64,000 nt of DNA from Fibrobacter sp. (GTDB taxonomy: Bacteria; Fibrobacterota; Fibrobacteria; Fibrobacterales; Fibrobacteraceae), in assembly GCA_024398935.1 (NCBI GenBank), contig JAKSIH010000014.1, forward strand, positions 1-64,000. Reading direction: 5' to 3'. Made by a program: the position numbers and the translations under genes. The notes below the pieces were generated by a model that was not told the DNA's origin, did not search any database, and worked only from the letters and a program-made list of their open reading frames with translations. This document shows positions 1-9,108 of the stretch, in pieces (position 1 is the stretch's first letter; each line of letters opens with the position of its first letter).

Positions 1-66
1 TTCAAGAAATGAGACAAAAGTACAATGCCGGAAAATAGTACTTTTGAAGTAATTGCATAGTTTGAG

Positions 67-285
67 ATGAATGTCTTGTCCTTGTCTGAATTTCCTCGAA
101 GAGGACGCGTCGTTCCAGAGCTGCATAGGCAAGGTATAGAACGGTACAGAGAATTAATTCAGGGACATTATCGGATTGTGTATGAAATCCGAGAAACAGA
201 TGTCGTCGTTCACACGGTTGTTGATAGCAGACAAAATTTTGAGGATATTATAATCGCCAAATTGACTCGAATCCTGGATAGATGA
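67..285 (+). CDS. RelE/ParE-family toxin, N-terminally truncated
   Basis: The 72 residues match the C-terminal two thirds of the RelE/ParE toxin fold: an FPRRGRVVPEL segment, then a YRELIQGHYRIVYEI core strand and a VVDSRQNF end, which correspond to the usual FPxxGRxVPE, YRxxxxxYRIxY and HxRR motifs. The family is normally about 90-100 residues, so the N-terminal helices are missing. An in-frame TAG at 58-60 lies just upstream and the preceding codons could belong to the same gene, so this may be a decayed gene rather than an intact short one. No antitoxin gene is visible downstream; one could lie before the window. A functional mRNA-cleaving or gyrase-poisoning toxin is not supported. Confidence 0.5.
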   Translation: MNVLSLSEFPRRGRVVPELHRQGIERYRELIQGHYRIVYEIRETDVVVHTVVDSRQNFEDIIIAKLTRILDR

Positions 286-678
286 AGCTGATGAGCCTTT
301 GGCGTGGGTTCATAAATGTTGAAATTTGGCCTTCTTGAAGGGTGTTCAATCTTTACAAAAATCTTACGGGCAATTATATTTGTATTGAATGAATATTGTT
401 GCGTTTGATGGACTGATGTTTGTGGCGACCGCTGTGGGAGCCTTTGCGGGCTGTGGCTTTGTGGCACAGGTCCGTAGGTCCATTACCCCCCCCCCAATGT
501 AACTAGAAGTTTACTTACCGGTTGTCATTCCGGTTCTTTTCATACATTAAAAATTTTCCCATGCGAGTCGTTCGCCTTGGGTTTTCTTTCGTTGAGCGCA
601 TTTTTGCGCCCGCTGTCGCGTTTTGCCGTGTCCGCTTTTTGCGGTCGCGGCTCTTTGATTTTAAGGAGAAAATAAATC
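286..678. other. Intergenic region and leader of the large surface protein gene
   Basis: No gene is supported in these 393 bases; a short minus-strand reading frame here has no family signature. It holds a run of C around 487-494 that could slip. From about 560 the sequence becomes rich in CG and T, with two small hairpins (GCGCA/TGCGC at 596-609 and CCGC/GCGG at 632-644), followed by a good Shine-Dalgarno (AAGGAG, about 662-667) before the ATG at 679. This looks like a structured 5' leader, but no known riboswitch class is recognised. Confidence 0.4.
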
Positions 679-3600
679 ATGATGCGAAATAGCATTAACT
701 CTTATTTGACCTCGCTGGTCATGGTGCTGGCGCTGTTGCTCTCGGCAAATGCCTTTGCTACTGAAACAGTACAATCAACTATCGAGATAGATGGCAAAGA
801 CTACACTTTGTTCACAGGTTTTACTGCGACAGCTGGAACTGCAGGATTTTTTTCGCATACAAGATTAGTTGATGGTGATTTTGATCGTGATTGGTTTTTG
901 AGTCAATTGAATGAACATTTTTCGGGTGGCGAATCTGATCCTGCATTTGTAGAATTTTACTCTGAAAAAGAATTTATTCCGAAAGGGTACATTCTTTCCT
1001 GTGAAAATGAAAAGGCAGGAGCAATGAAACCAAAAGTTTGGAAATTAAAAGCCAAGCTAAATCAAGATGAAGAATGGACTGTTATTCATTCTTCTGAAGA
1101 GGCATTAGGTGCAGGGATTGAATTTAATATATCTGTTAATAATTCTGATAGCAAAAGGTATAAATATTTTCGTTTTGAGGTAAATGAGGCGGCGTCGGAC
1201 GGATTTATTGATATTAATGAATTGCAACTTTTTGGCTATGATGATTTGACCTATACTCGACTTACTCCACAGGTTGCAACCTGTACACAGCAAGGTGTCT
1301 TGAGAACTTGTTATTATCGTAATGATGGAAAATATTTTGAAGACGAGAATGGTGAAACAGAGCTAGCTGTAGATGCATGTGTGATAGCTATGTTGTCTCA
1401 TGTGCTTGAACACCATGAAGCTAGTGCTAACAATATTGAATATTGGAAGTGCTCTATCTGTGGTAAGTATTTTAGTGATTCGGATGGCAAAAATGAAATT
1501 GATGAAGACCTGACTCGGATTGTATCATACATAGACAGTGATGGAACAAATAAGCAGTTATCTGTAGCTGCGACAAAGGTAACAGGTACGATGACCACTT
1601 GGGATGCAGGTTGGTACATTGTATCTGGAGATGTTGGAATTTCGGAGCGTATCACAGTTAATGGTGAAGTCCATCTAATATTAGCTGACGGAGCAACGCT
1701 TAATGCCAATAGCGGTATTACAGTGAGCGCATCCGCAGGTTTCAATGTTTATGCTCAATCGACTAATGATGCTACAATGGGTAAGCTTGTCGCAAAAGCA
1801 GGTACAAAGTACTATGCTGGTATTGGAGGCATAGACCGTTCGAATGCAGGAAGTATTACCATTAATGGTGGAAGAGTGACTGCCATAGGTTATGATGGTG
1901 CTGGAATCGGTTCAGGTTATTATGGAACAGTAGGAACTATTACCATTAATGATGGCGTTGTTGATGCAAAAGACAATCATAATGGAGATGGCGCAGGAAT
2001 TGGTGGTGGACTTTATGGTATAGTTAATGCCATAGATATAAAAGGCGGTGTTATACAGTCCCGTGGTGTCGGATTGGGAACTACTGTATATGGTAATCCT
2101 TATTGCGGAAATATCAATATCTACGATGGCGTGAAGAGTTTGATTGTTTCAACTAAATCCGATGGAAAAGGTTTGGTAAGCACTGAGTCCATCACATTCT
2201 ATAGTGGTAATAGTGCTGTAGACGGTGATGCAAAAAATGCCGTATTCTATGACGCAGAAAAAGACGGTGTCAAAGAGATTCGTTCTATCGCAAAGAATCA
2301 CCTAGTTACAATAGTAGATGCTTCGAAGGCTCACGTAGGTTCAAGCGTATTATATGCGTATGCAGGCGAAACGGTTACCCTGACTCCTGGTGTTTCTGCC
2401 AAAGCGAATACTTTGAAGGTAAATGACGGAACCAACGACCTTGAACTGACGGTGGCAGGTGTTAATAAGTACACATTTGTAATGCCTAACAATGATGTAA
2501 TAGTAACTGCAGAAGTTTTACAGACGTACTCTATTTCTTTGCCTATCGGTATGAAGATTGTTAGCTCATCAACTGAATCAGATGCTACTGGAAAGTATGT
2601 AACAGGAACAGAAATTAAATTCAAGGCAGAATTCCCGTATTCCACATCAAATGTATCAGATGGCAGTGAAACATTAACAGCAGTTGATGGTGTGTATAGT
2701 GTTGTCGTAGACGATTCTGACATTACGATTACAGCAGATATAACACGTAATACATATATAGATTTGGCACAGGTAGCAGGTGAATTTACTGTTGTTGATG
2801 GAGATGTATTATCGGGCGAAACAAACTATACGATTCATATTGCAGATGACGCAACAGTAACCCTTTCTGATGCTATAATCAACAGCGGTATTGTTTGCGA
2901 AGGTTCGGCAATAATTACTCTTGTGGGTGAAAATAATGTAACAGGTGCTTCTACGGCTGGTATTCAAGTCGGGGGTGAAGGGACTGTGCTTACTATTAAA
3001 GGTGATGGTTCCTTAACTGCAAAGGGCGATATTCTCTCGGCGGGTATTGGTCTTAGTAAAGCAGATGAATCTGATGCTATTGGTGGAGATATTATCATTG
3101 AAGGTGGATATATCACAACAATCGGTTTTGAGAAGTCGGCAGGAATTGGAACTGGTGCAGCCTTTCTTGCAAGAGCAAAACTTGGGAACATCACAATCAA
3201 GGGCGGCGTGGTAAAGGCAATAGGCGGTGAGGATGCTGATGGTATTGGTATTGGTTATGCGTATCGCGGTAGTTCGAGTGAGATTGGCTCAGTAACTATT
3301 TACGATACAGCTGAGTTTGTTGACGCATCTAGCATTATTGATGGTGTGGTGTACAAGCATATTGATGGTGAATCGGAGACTGATGTGTCTGCAAACCCAG
3401 ATCCATTCTTCCATATAGATGCCGATGGTGACCGTCGGTTTATTTTGCCGATAGCAGAGGTTGCCGATGTCACATATACCGGCAAAGAAATTACTCCGAG
3501 CCTCATCAATATTAAAGAAGGCGCTGACTACGAATATTCATATTCCAACAATATAAATGTTGGCACCGCAACTGTAACAGTTACTTTCCGTGGTGAATAT

Positions 3601-5469
3601 GACTGGGTAAAACCTGTAACAAAATCCTTTAATATCACGAGGGCTACGCCTACTGTTATTCCTCCGACTTCTGCTAATTCGAAGTACACTGGTACATGCG
3701 TCGCACTTGTCACCGCCGGAACTACAGACTTTGGAACGATGCTTTACAGTTTAGATGATGATGATGATTACTCGGAAAATATTCCTTGTGCGGATAAAGG
3801 CGGCGATTATACGGTTTACTATAAGGTCGAGGAAAGCGATAACTGGTCTGGTGCCGCAGGGAGTGTTGAAATTCAGGTGCCGGTTCGTGTTGATGTGACC
3901 GTGGTTGGCGACGGTTCTGTAAGTGGCTACGATCCCGACGAATTCTACCCTGTTGGTACAGTACTTACCCTTACCGCGGAGCCTGCAGACGGATACAAGT
4001 TCCTTAGCTGGAACAGTGATGTCGATGTCCCAGCAACATTTGAATACACGGTTGATGCAGAACAGAATAGCCTAGAAGCAACTTTCAGCAATCGCTATAT
4101 TGCCTACACAACCAGCGACGGTGATACTGCTTTGCCTCAGCTTTCATCTATGTATGATATTAAGAAAAATAAGTGCGAGGACGGTCTGTGTGTCATGTTT
4201 TTGGGCGATGGTGTTACAGAACTAGAAAGTGGCGCATTTCATGGTAATAAACGCTTGACTAGTATTGAAATCCCGAGCAGTATTGAAACTATTGGACATG
4301 CCGCTTTTGCAGAAACTCCTTTGATCCGTGTGGATATGAAGTCAAAAGTGCCCCCTCAATTGGGGGAATGGATGACTTTCTACAGCGTTCCTGATGAATA
4401 TTTGATTCACGTGCCTCATGGTTCAGCCGACGCCTACAGGTCTGCCGATGGCTGGAAGGATTACAAGGACCACATTGTTGATCACGACGCATCTATGCTG
4501 GTCTGGAACGATGATGCTGTAGTACCCACATGCTCCGAAACAGGTTGGGAAGCTGGCTATATCTGCAATGAGTGCCACAAGCGCTTTGCCGATGTGGATG
4601 GCCATGTTGAAATGTCCCCGGTGGCCGCCCTTGGCACAACCTACGGCGCAGCTTGTATATACAATGACGATAGCAAGGCAATTATCGACGGAAACTCCGA
4701 AACCTCCGTACTGCTCCCTTGGAATATCGATGTGGACGCAATTGAGCTGAATAGGACCTTTGCCGCTGGCACAATCTCCACCATTACGCTGCCTTTTAGC
4801 ATGTATGTGGAAAATGTGGAGGGCGCTGTATTCTACAGATTTAAGTACGTTTCTTCGGATGACTGGACTGTTCACGTAGGTTCCGTTCGTGACGAACTGA
4901 TCGCAAACACCCCGTACCTAGTGAAAACTACTGGCGAGACCATCTCCTTTAAGACTGGGGCTACCTTGGAACGTACATTGGATGCCTCTCCCACGGACCA
5001 GGGCCAGGATGAGGGTGATGGCTGGGAACTTCGCGGAACCTATGGAAAAATGGTCTGGAAGGAAGGTCATCCGGATCTTGGGTATGTTTATGGTTTTGCC
5101 GCCGAGAATGTTGCCGATGTCCATATTGGCGAATTTGTGAAAGCTACCGCTGGTGCAAATCTGCCGCCTATGCGAGCCTACCTCTATTACAATCCTGTCG
5201 CAACTCCGGCACCTTCTCCGGAACCGTCCTTCCGAGGCATGGCTCCCATGGCTCGTTCGACTTCCAGTATCGAGACCCCGAATTACTTGGATGTGGTCGT
5301 GGATGACGATGAGGGCGGAACTCTGTATATCGGTAAACTCAATACCCGCACCGGCGAGTTCAACGCCGCGGGAGAGCGCTGGTTCGACATGAAGGGCCGT
5401 AAACTCAACGGCAAACCCAGCGCTAAGGGTTCCTACTTCAATAACAGGAGCAAGGTTATCGTAAAATGA
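679..5469 (+). CDS. Large secreted multidomain surface protein (discoidin-like, GIG-repeat, MBG, InlB-B and BspA-LRR modules)
   Basis: The 1596 residues start with a signal peptide (hydrophobic segment about 11-26, ending ANAFA). In order follow: a discoidin (F5/8-C)-like region (about 30-190, with KPKVWKLKAK and INELQLFGY); Cys-containing YWKCSICGKYF-type motifs (about 205-285); beta-helix-like repeats carrying GAGIGSG and ITINGG phrases (about 320-500 and 690-880); MBG-like domains (about 930-1070); an InlB B-repeat-like segment ending GYKFLSWN (about 1075-1130); and a BspA-type leucine-rich motif (IPSSIETIGHAAFA). The last 30 residues (WFDMKGRKLNGKP, then SYFNNRSKVIVK) resemble a Bacteroidota/Fibrobacter sorting tail. 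The coding DNA is AT-richer than the flanking core genes, suggesting transfer. The role is probably adhesion or glycan contact at the surface; the substrate is unknown. The stop overlaps the ATG of the next small gene (ATGA). Confidence 0.8.
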   Translation: MMRNSINSYLTSLVMVLALLLSANAFATETVQSTIEIDGKDYTLFTGFTATAGTAGFFSHTRLVDGDFDRDWFLSQLNEHFSGGESDPAFVEFYSEKEFIPKGYILSCENEKAGAMKPKVWKLKAKLNQDEEWTVIHSSEEALGAGIEFNISVNNSDSKRYKYFRFEVNEAASDGFIDINELQLFGYDDLTYTRLTPQVATCTQQGVLRTCYYRNDGKYFEDENGETELAVDACVIAMLSHVLEHHEASANNIEYWKCSICGKYFSDSDGKNEIDEDLTRIVSYIDSDGTNKQLSVAATKVTGTMTTWDAGWYIVSGDVGISERITVNGEVHLILADGATLNANSGITVSASAGFNVYAQSTNDATMGKLVAKAGTKYYAGIGGIDRSNAGSITINGGRVTAIGYDGAGIGSGYYGTVGTITINDGVVDAKDNHNGDGAGIGGGLYGIVNAIDIKGGVIQSRGVGLGTTVYGNPYCGNINIYDGVKSLIVSTKSDGKGLVSTESITFYSGNSAVDGDAKNAVFYDAEKDGVKEIRSIAKNHLVTIVDASKAHVGSSVLYAYAGETVTLTPGVSAKANTLKVNDGTNDLELTVAGVNKYTFVMPNNDVIVTAEVLQTYSISLPIGMKIVSSSTESDATGKYVTGTEIKFKAEFPYSTSNVSDGSETLTAVDGVYSVVVDDSDITITADITRNTYIDLAQVAGEFTVVDGDVLSGETNYTIHIADDATVTLSDAIINSGIVCEGSAIITLVGENNVTGASTAGIQVGGEGTVLTIKGDGSLTAKGDILSAGIGLSKADESDAIGGDIIIEGGYITTIGFEKSAGIGTGAAFLARAKLGNITIKGGVVKAIGGEDADGIGIGYAYRGSSSEIGSVTIYDTAEFVDASSIIDGVVYKHIDGESETDVSANPDPFFHIDADGDRRFILPIAEVADVTYTGKEITPSLINIKEGADYEYSYSNNINVGTATVTVTFRGEYDWVKPVTKSFNITRATPTVIPPTSANSKYTGTCVALVTAGTTDFGTMLYSLDDDDDYSENIPCADKGGDYTVYYKVEESDNWSGAAGSVEIQVPVRVDVTVVGDGSVSGYDPDEFYPVGTVLTLTAEPADGYKFLSWNSDVDVPATFEYTVDAEQNSLEATFSNRYIAYTTSDGDTALPQLSSMYDIKKNKCEDGLCVMFLGDGVTELESGAFHGNKRLTSIEIPSSIETIGHAAFAETPLIRVDMKSKVPPQLGEWMTFYSVPDEYLIHVPHGSADAYRSADGWKDYKDHIVDHDASMLVWNDDAVVPTCSETGWEAGYICNECHKRFADVDGHVEMSPVAALGTTYGAACIYNDDSKAIIDGNSETSVLLPWNIDVDAIELNRTFAAGTISTITLPFSMYVENVEGAVFYRFKYVSSDDWTVHVGSVRDELIANTPYLVKTTGETISFKTGATLERTLDASPTDQGQDEGDGWELRGTYGKMVWKEGHPDLGYVYGFAAENVADVHIGEFVKATAGANLPPMRAYLYYNPVATPAPSPEPSFRGMAPMARSTSSIETPNYLDVVVDDDEGGTLYIGKLNTRTGEFNAAGERWFDMKGRKLNGKPSAKGSYFNNRSKVIVK

Positions 5470-5603
5470 AAAGTCCTGAACCGAAGAAACTGTATTGCAA
5501 ACCCCAGGTAAAAGTGATCAAGCTGAAACACCGTGCGAACCTGCTGCAAAACAGCGGTTTTGAAAATGACGGTCCCAAGGGTTATGGCGGCAAATTTCAA
5601 TAA
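5466..5603 (+). CDS. Small peptide, tandem copy 1 (45 aa)
   Basis: This 45-residue frame begins at the ATG overlapping the stop of the surface protein, so it should be translationally coupled to it. It contains the block KPQVKVIKLKHRANLLQ at residues 12-28, followed by a divergent tail rich in Gly (NSGFENDGPKGYGGKFQ). The next gene repeats the same block. There is no signal peptide. Short proteins with a Y-x-x-P-x-V-x-V-I-x-L start occur after surface-protein genes in Bacteroidota; I recall this as a general pattern and cannot name a function. Conservation of the N-terminal part with a free C-terminal part is also how ribosomal-peptide precursors look, but no maturation enzyme is adjacent. 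Confidence 0.65.
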   Translation: MKSPEPKKLYCKPQVKVIKLKHRANLLQNSGFENDGPKGYGGKFQ

Positions 5604-5614
5604 TAGGAGTAGAA

Positions 5615-5740
5615 ATGAAAAAGCAAGAGCAGAAGAAACAGTACAAAAAGCCCCAGGTGAAGGTGATCAAGCTGAAGCACCGTTCAAACTTGCTGCAGAG
5701 CAGCCTTCCCGACAGAATGGGTGTTGTCGTTGACGATTAG
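5615..5740 (+). CDS. Small peptide, tandem copy 2 (41 aa)
   Basis: It starts at ATG 5615 behind a good ribosome-binding site (AGGAG at about 5606-5610), 11 bases after the previous small gene. Residues 12-28 (KPQVKVIKLKHRSNLLQ) match the previous peptide at 16 of 17 positions, and many codons differ only at the third base, which indicates a duplicated gene kept under protein-level selection. The C-terminal tail (SSLPDRMGVVVDD) is unrelated to the first copy. Function unknown. A terminator follows, so the surface protein and both peptides form one transcription unit. Confidence 0.65.
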   Translation: MKKQEQKKQYKKPQVKVIKLKHRSNLLQSSLPDRMGVVVDD

Positions 5741-5777
5741 TTTGTTTTTACGATTTCGCCTTGAAGTATAAAACGAA

Positions 5778-5810
5778 AGTCCTTCCGAACAAAATCGGAG
5801 GGACTTTTTT
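5778..5810 (+). terminator. Rho-independent terminator
   Basis: A 10-bp stem, AGTCCTTCCG pairing with CGGAGGGACT (one G-U pair), is followed by six T. It ends the surface protein and small-peptide operon. Confidence 0.85.
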
Positions 5811-5837
5811 CAACAATCTGTGAGAGCCGGTCAGCCC

Positions 5838-6431
5838 TTAATTTTTTAAACAGCGCACCGAGTACATATTGGTACTCACATCAAAATCCCTGGAAAAATC
5901 CCCGGGAGGGGCCAGGTGCCAGCCAAAAGCATCGCCGTCAGACTCAGTCGCGCTCCAGAAATGGGCCGAAACTCCCAGTTCCAGGAATTCATCGGTCGCC
6001 TTGCCGGCGGGAACCACGTCAAAACCATAGCGGTCGGACCCGTCCCACTTGTCCCGGGACTTGAGGCTCATCCAGGCGGCCTCCTTGCCGTCACTATCCT
6101 CGATGAAGGTCCTGAAACGGGACCATTCCTCGTCTTCGGGCAGGTGCCAGCCGGCGGGACAAGCCTTCCGTGCCGCTTCATAGGTGTACAGGCGGCCATA
6201 TTTGGCACAGTTCGCCTCGTCGCCATCGTAGCATTCGCTATTCTTGACCTTATAGTTCAAATTTTCGGCCATCCAGACCTTCGAACCGACAACCACGGTC
6301 CGGTATGTCTTTTTGTCTCTTGGGTCAGTAAAGGAGCCCGTCTGGGGCACAGCCCAGAGTGCCGTTGCAAAAAATGAAAAAGCGATTGTCAGCTTTGTAA
6401 AAGCGCAATTCAAAGTGTAAAGTCCTTTCAT
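5838..6431 (-). CDS. FISUMP-domain secreted protein
   Basis: The 197-residue product has an N-terminal hydrophobic signal segment (about 12-28, ending ALWA). It then carries the Fibrobacter succinogenes major paralogous domain: TGSFTDPRDKKTYRTV, WMAENLNY, the CxxxxxxxCxxYGRLYTYEAA region, CPAGWHLPEDEEW, FWSATE and a final SVRCLKN. The start was set at the ATG at 6431 because it gives a proper signal peptide. The frame stays open for another 1.5 kb upstream only because it runs antisense to the porin gene. The domain is a family hallmark of Fibrobacter and is usually found many times per genome in lipoproteins and secreted proteins; its biochemical role is not known. Transcription converges on the small-peptide operon. 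Confidence 0.85.
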   Translation of the reverse strand: MKGLYTLNCAFTKLTIAFSFFATALWAVPQTGSFTDPRDKKTYRTVVVGSKVWMAENLNYKVKNSECYDGDEANCAKYGRLYTYEAARKACPAGWHLPEDEEWSRFRTFIEDSDGKEAAWMSLKSRDKWDGSDRYGFDVVPAGKATDEFLELGVSAHFWSATESDGDAFGWHLAPPGDFSRDFDVSTNMYSVRCLKN

Positions 6432-6560
6432 ATCAAAAAGATACAAAAATATGCCAAGGCCAAAATAATTGCTAAAAAAGAAAAAAGGGGGGTGCAAAAA
6501 CCTGTTTGATGTTGCTAAATTGCAGTTGTCAAATTCACAACAACTATCAAGGAGATAGAA

Positions 6561-8021
6561 ATGAAGTCCATGAAGCTCTCCGCAATCGCTCTCGGCCTCG
6601 CTGCCGCTGGCGCATTTGCCCAGGCCCCCGCTGCAGCACCTGCTGCAGAACCTGCAAAGGCTGCTGAAGTTGCTCAGGCTGATTCCGCTAAGGCTGCCGA
6701 AGAAGCAAAGGCTGCCGAACTGAAGAAGGCCGAAGAAGAAAAGGCCGCTGCCGAAGCCAAGAAGGCTGAAGAAGAAAAGGCCGCCGCCGAAGCCAAGAAG
6801 GCTGAAGAAGAAAAGGCCGCTGCCGAAGCTAAGAAGGCTGAAGAAGAAAAGGCCGCCGAAGCTAAGAAGGCTGAAGAATCCAAGGCTGCTGCCGCTCCTG
6901 CAGAAAACACCAACCCGGGCGAAGTTGCCCAGGCTGCATCCTCCGCATTTGCTGCTCTCAAGGCTTCCATGAGCGAATCCACCTCCGCAGCTCAGATGGA
7001 AGTGAAGTTCTCCGGCTCTGTTGAACTGGACGCCTACACCAACGACCTGTTCGAAGATGACGCAGACGTTAAGCACGACTACTACACCGACGTTCAGCTC
7101 AATGTCGATGTGAAGTTCAATGACAGATGGTCTGCTTTCTTGGGTCTGGAAGGCGAAGATGGCTCCGAAGGCGCAGGCATCGGTTACAGCGAAGCTTATC
7201 TGCAGTACAAGCCCCTCGACATCTTCTTCGTGAAGGTCGGTGACCTGTCCTTCGCAGAAGGCGGCTTCCAGGCTTACTATGGTTATGACGACACCGCTGA
7301 CGCTGCTGCCGGTATGAAGGATCACGACATCCGCGGTATCCAGATCGGTCTCGCTGGTCTCGAACTGGGCTTCGGCTTTGCTCGTAACGACAACGACTTC
7401 CGCCTCACTCCGGAAGACGACGCCAACTACAACCTCCACTTGGCTTACGAATTCAACTACATGGGTCAGCACCTCCGTCCCTACGTTGATTACAAGTCCT
7501 ACCAGGAATACGAACACAACGAACTGCATGCCGGTGTCGACGCTGGCCTGAACATCGGTGGCTTCAGCTTCCGCGCTGTTTATGGCTTCCACGCTGACTT
7601 CCTGGGTGCAGACGACGATGTCGACCTGACCTCTACCGCTCACACCATCTTGGTAGAACCCAGCTTCGATATTGCAATCTTCCAGATCAAGACCACCTTC
7701 TTCTATGCATTCACCTCTAACGACGACCTGGGCCGTAACGAACTGCTCACCGACGTTCCGGAATACATGTTTGCATATGCTGAACCGGCATTCAAGTTCG
7801 GTGGCTTCATCAAGATCGGTATTCCTGTTGAATTCCACACCAACACCCTCGATGACGACGCAGACATCTCCACTCTGGACGTAGGTGCTCGCGTTTATGT
7901 CAGCCCGGTTGAAAACCTGGAAATCATGGCTACCGGTATGTTCGACATCCCCGTTGGCGACAACAACGATGACGACGATACCCAGTTCCACATGGGTGTT
8001 GAAGCTGTCTTCAACTTCTAA
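6561..8021 (+). CDS. Outer-membrane porin-like beta-barrel protein with Lys/Ala/Glu repeat region
   Basis: The 486 residues begin with a clear signal peptide (MKSMKLSAIALGLAAAGAFAQ). Residues 22-115 are a charged Ala/Lys/Glu repeat built from a 12-residue unit (KAEEEKAAAEAK), resembling the TolA linker or a periplasm-spanning helix. After residue about 150 the protein is a series of amphipathic aromatic strands with acidic turns, ending in Phe (EAVFNF), typical of an outer-membrane barrel. The ribosome-binding site is AAGGAG at 6549-6554. Codon choice is strongly biased, suggesting high expression. A strong terminator follows. The likely role is a major porin tethered to or spanning the cell wall; specificity is unknown. 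Confidence 0.75.
   Translation: MKSMKLSAIALGLAAAGAFAQAPAAAPAAEPAKAAEVAQADSAKAAEEAKAAELKKAEEEKAAAEAKKAEEEKAAAEAKKAEEEKAAAEAKKAEEEKAAEAKKAEESKAAAAPAENTNPGEVAQAASSAFAALKASMSESTSAAQMEVKFSGSVELDAYTNDLFEDDADVKHDYYTDVQLNVDVKFNDRWSAFLGLEGEDGSEGAGIGYSEAYLQYKPLDIFFVKVGDLSFAEGGFQAYYGYDDTADAAAGMKDHDIRGIQIGLAGLELGFGFARNDNDFRLTPEDDANYNLHLAYEFNYMGQHLRPYVDYKSYQEYEHNELHAGVDAGLNIGGFSFRAVYGFHADFLGADDDVDLTSTAHTILVEPSFDIAIFQIKTTFFYAFTSNDDLGRNELLTDVPEYMFAYAEPAFKFGGFIKIGIPVEFHTNTLDDDADISTLDVGARVYVSPVENLEIMATGMFDIPVGDNNDDDDTQFHMGVEAVFNF
6723..6884 (+). repeat. In-frame 36-bp tandem repeat in the porin gene
   Basis: A 36-bp unit encoding KKAEEEKAAAEA occurs three times nearly identically, then as a 33-bp shortened unit and a partial copy. 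Differences are mostly synonymous. Copy number could vary between strains without shifting the frame. Confidence 0.8.
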
Positions 8022-8045
8022 GATTTCTTAGAAAAAGACCTTTAA

Positions 8046-8076
8046 AAGGCTCCGTCTCCGGACGGGGCCTTTTTTG
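8046..8076 (+). terminator. Rho-independent terminator of the porin gene
   Basis: The stem AAGGCTCCGTC pairs with GACGGGGCCTT (one G-U pair) around a TCCG loop and is followed by a T run. Confidence 0.9.
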
Positions 8077-8166
8077 TTCTGCGTACCCGAAATGCAAAAT
8101 TGACATTCAAAAAAAGGTTCCGCACCTGCAGAACCTTCCGTTTACTTGCGAGTCTACGACTGCGCT

Positions 8167-9108
8167 TTAAAATTTAATGGGATACATCAGGTACCAGTGG
8201 AATTCCGGGTACACCTGGATAGTAGGTGCCGGCAGCTTAAAATAGTTGAGGTACTTTACCAGGGACCTTGCCCAGCGGCTCTGGGGCCTCAAGGCCTCCA
8301 GGTCATAGTCCAGGGCGATATAGACTTCCCGATGGGGCGTTCCCTCGTAATTCTTGATGAACACGCCCTTGTCAATGCTTATACCCGCTGCAATGGCAAG
8401 CCAGCTCGGATAGTAGGCCCTTGCGGCGGCAGGCAACATGCGGTACGGCTTGAAACTGGCCCAGAAGGTCTGGTTCACGTAGTCATCCGTGAAAATACCG
8501 TCGGAAGCCTGATGGTTCTGGCGATAGTAAACCTTAGTGTTGATCCAGTAGCTCCATTTCAGGTCCATGTACTTGAACAGGGGCACATAGCGTTCCGCCA
8601 TAGGCAGGAACCCGCCCAAGGAACCTGACAGCACATCAAATATGCTGAACCCCCAGCTAGGAGCAAAGCCATCCTTGATGTCAATGGCTATATGGGTGGA
8701 CATAGCGGACAGGCCCGCAAATAAATAGGAGTAAAATTCAGAAACCCCGGCCCAGCGGTAGCCTTCGTAGAAAAGCTCCCCCAGGGCAACGCCCGAGGCA
8801 AAATGCCCCAGCTTATCCAGGTTCAGGGCATAGTCAAAATCGTTCTCGAAATGGAATTCGTTGCCATTCTCGCCCCACCAGCCCTTGTCAAAGACCAGCC
8901 AGTAGGCGGCACCATAGGCAAGCAAGGTCGTGGAGGCAACACCAGTCAACTTGAGGGCACTAAATTCCCTGGTCGCGTCGGAAGGATCCTCACTACGGTA
9001 ATCCCAGGTGGAATCACGCCAGGTCATGGGACCCAGAAAATGATCGGCCTGGGCAAAACCTGCACACAGCAAGGTAGAAGTCAGCAATGTCCTTGAAAAA
9101 ATCTTCAC
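8167..9108 (-). CDS. DUF2279 (YfiM-like) envelope protein
   Basis: The product of about 313 residues has a signal peptide (ending AGFAQA) and the DUF2279/YfiM signature DKLGHFASGVALGELFYEG, with later SAMSTHIAIDIKDGF and WGFSIFDVLSGSLGGF segments. These are hydrophobic helices typical of a predicted periplasmic or membrane-associated protein of unknown function. The reading frame also has a TTG at 9117, but that codon overlaps a TATATT promoter-like box (9117-9122). GTG at 9108, eight bases after the box, is the better start and would give a leaderless mRNA and a normal MKIFSRTLL signal peptide. It converges on the porin gene. Confidence 0.7.
   Translation of the reverse strand: MKIFSRTLLTSTLLCAGFAQADHFLGPMTWRDSTWDYRSEDPSDATREFSALKLTGVASTTLLAYGAAYWLVFDKGWWGENGNEFHFENDFDYALNLDKLGHFASGVALGELFYEGYRWAGVSEFYSYLFAGLSAMSTHIAIDIKDGFAPSWGFSIFDVLSGSLGGFLPMAERYVPLFKYMDLKWSYWINTKVYYRQNHQASDGIFTDDYVNQTFWASFKPYRMLPAAARAYYPSWLAIAAGISIDKGVFIKNYEGTPHREVYIALDYDLEALRPQSRWARSLVKYLNYFKLPAPTIQVYPEFHWYLMYPIKF

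Noticed and set aside
210..467. 85-codon minus-strand frame near the left end
   Set aside because: No ribosome-binding site or domain; it overlaps the toxin fragment and is compositionally non-coding.
6432..7991. Minus-strand continuation (about 520 codons) of the FISUMP frame
   Set aside because: It is antisense to the porin gene; its opposite-strand openness follows from the codon bias of that gene, and a signal-peptide start exists at 6431.
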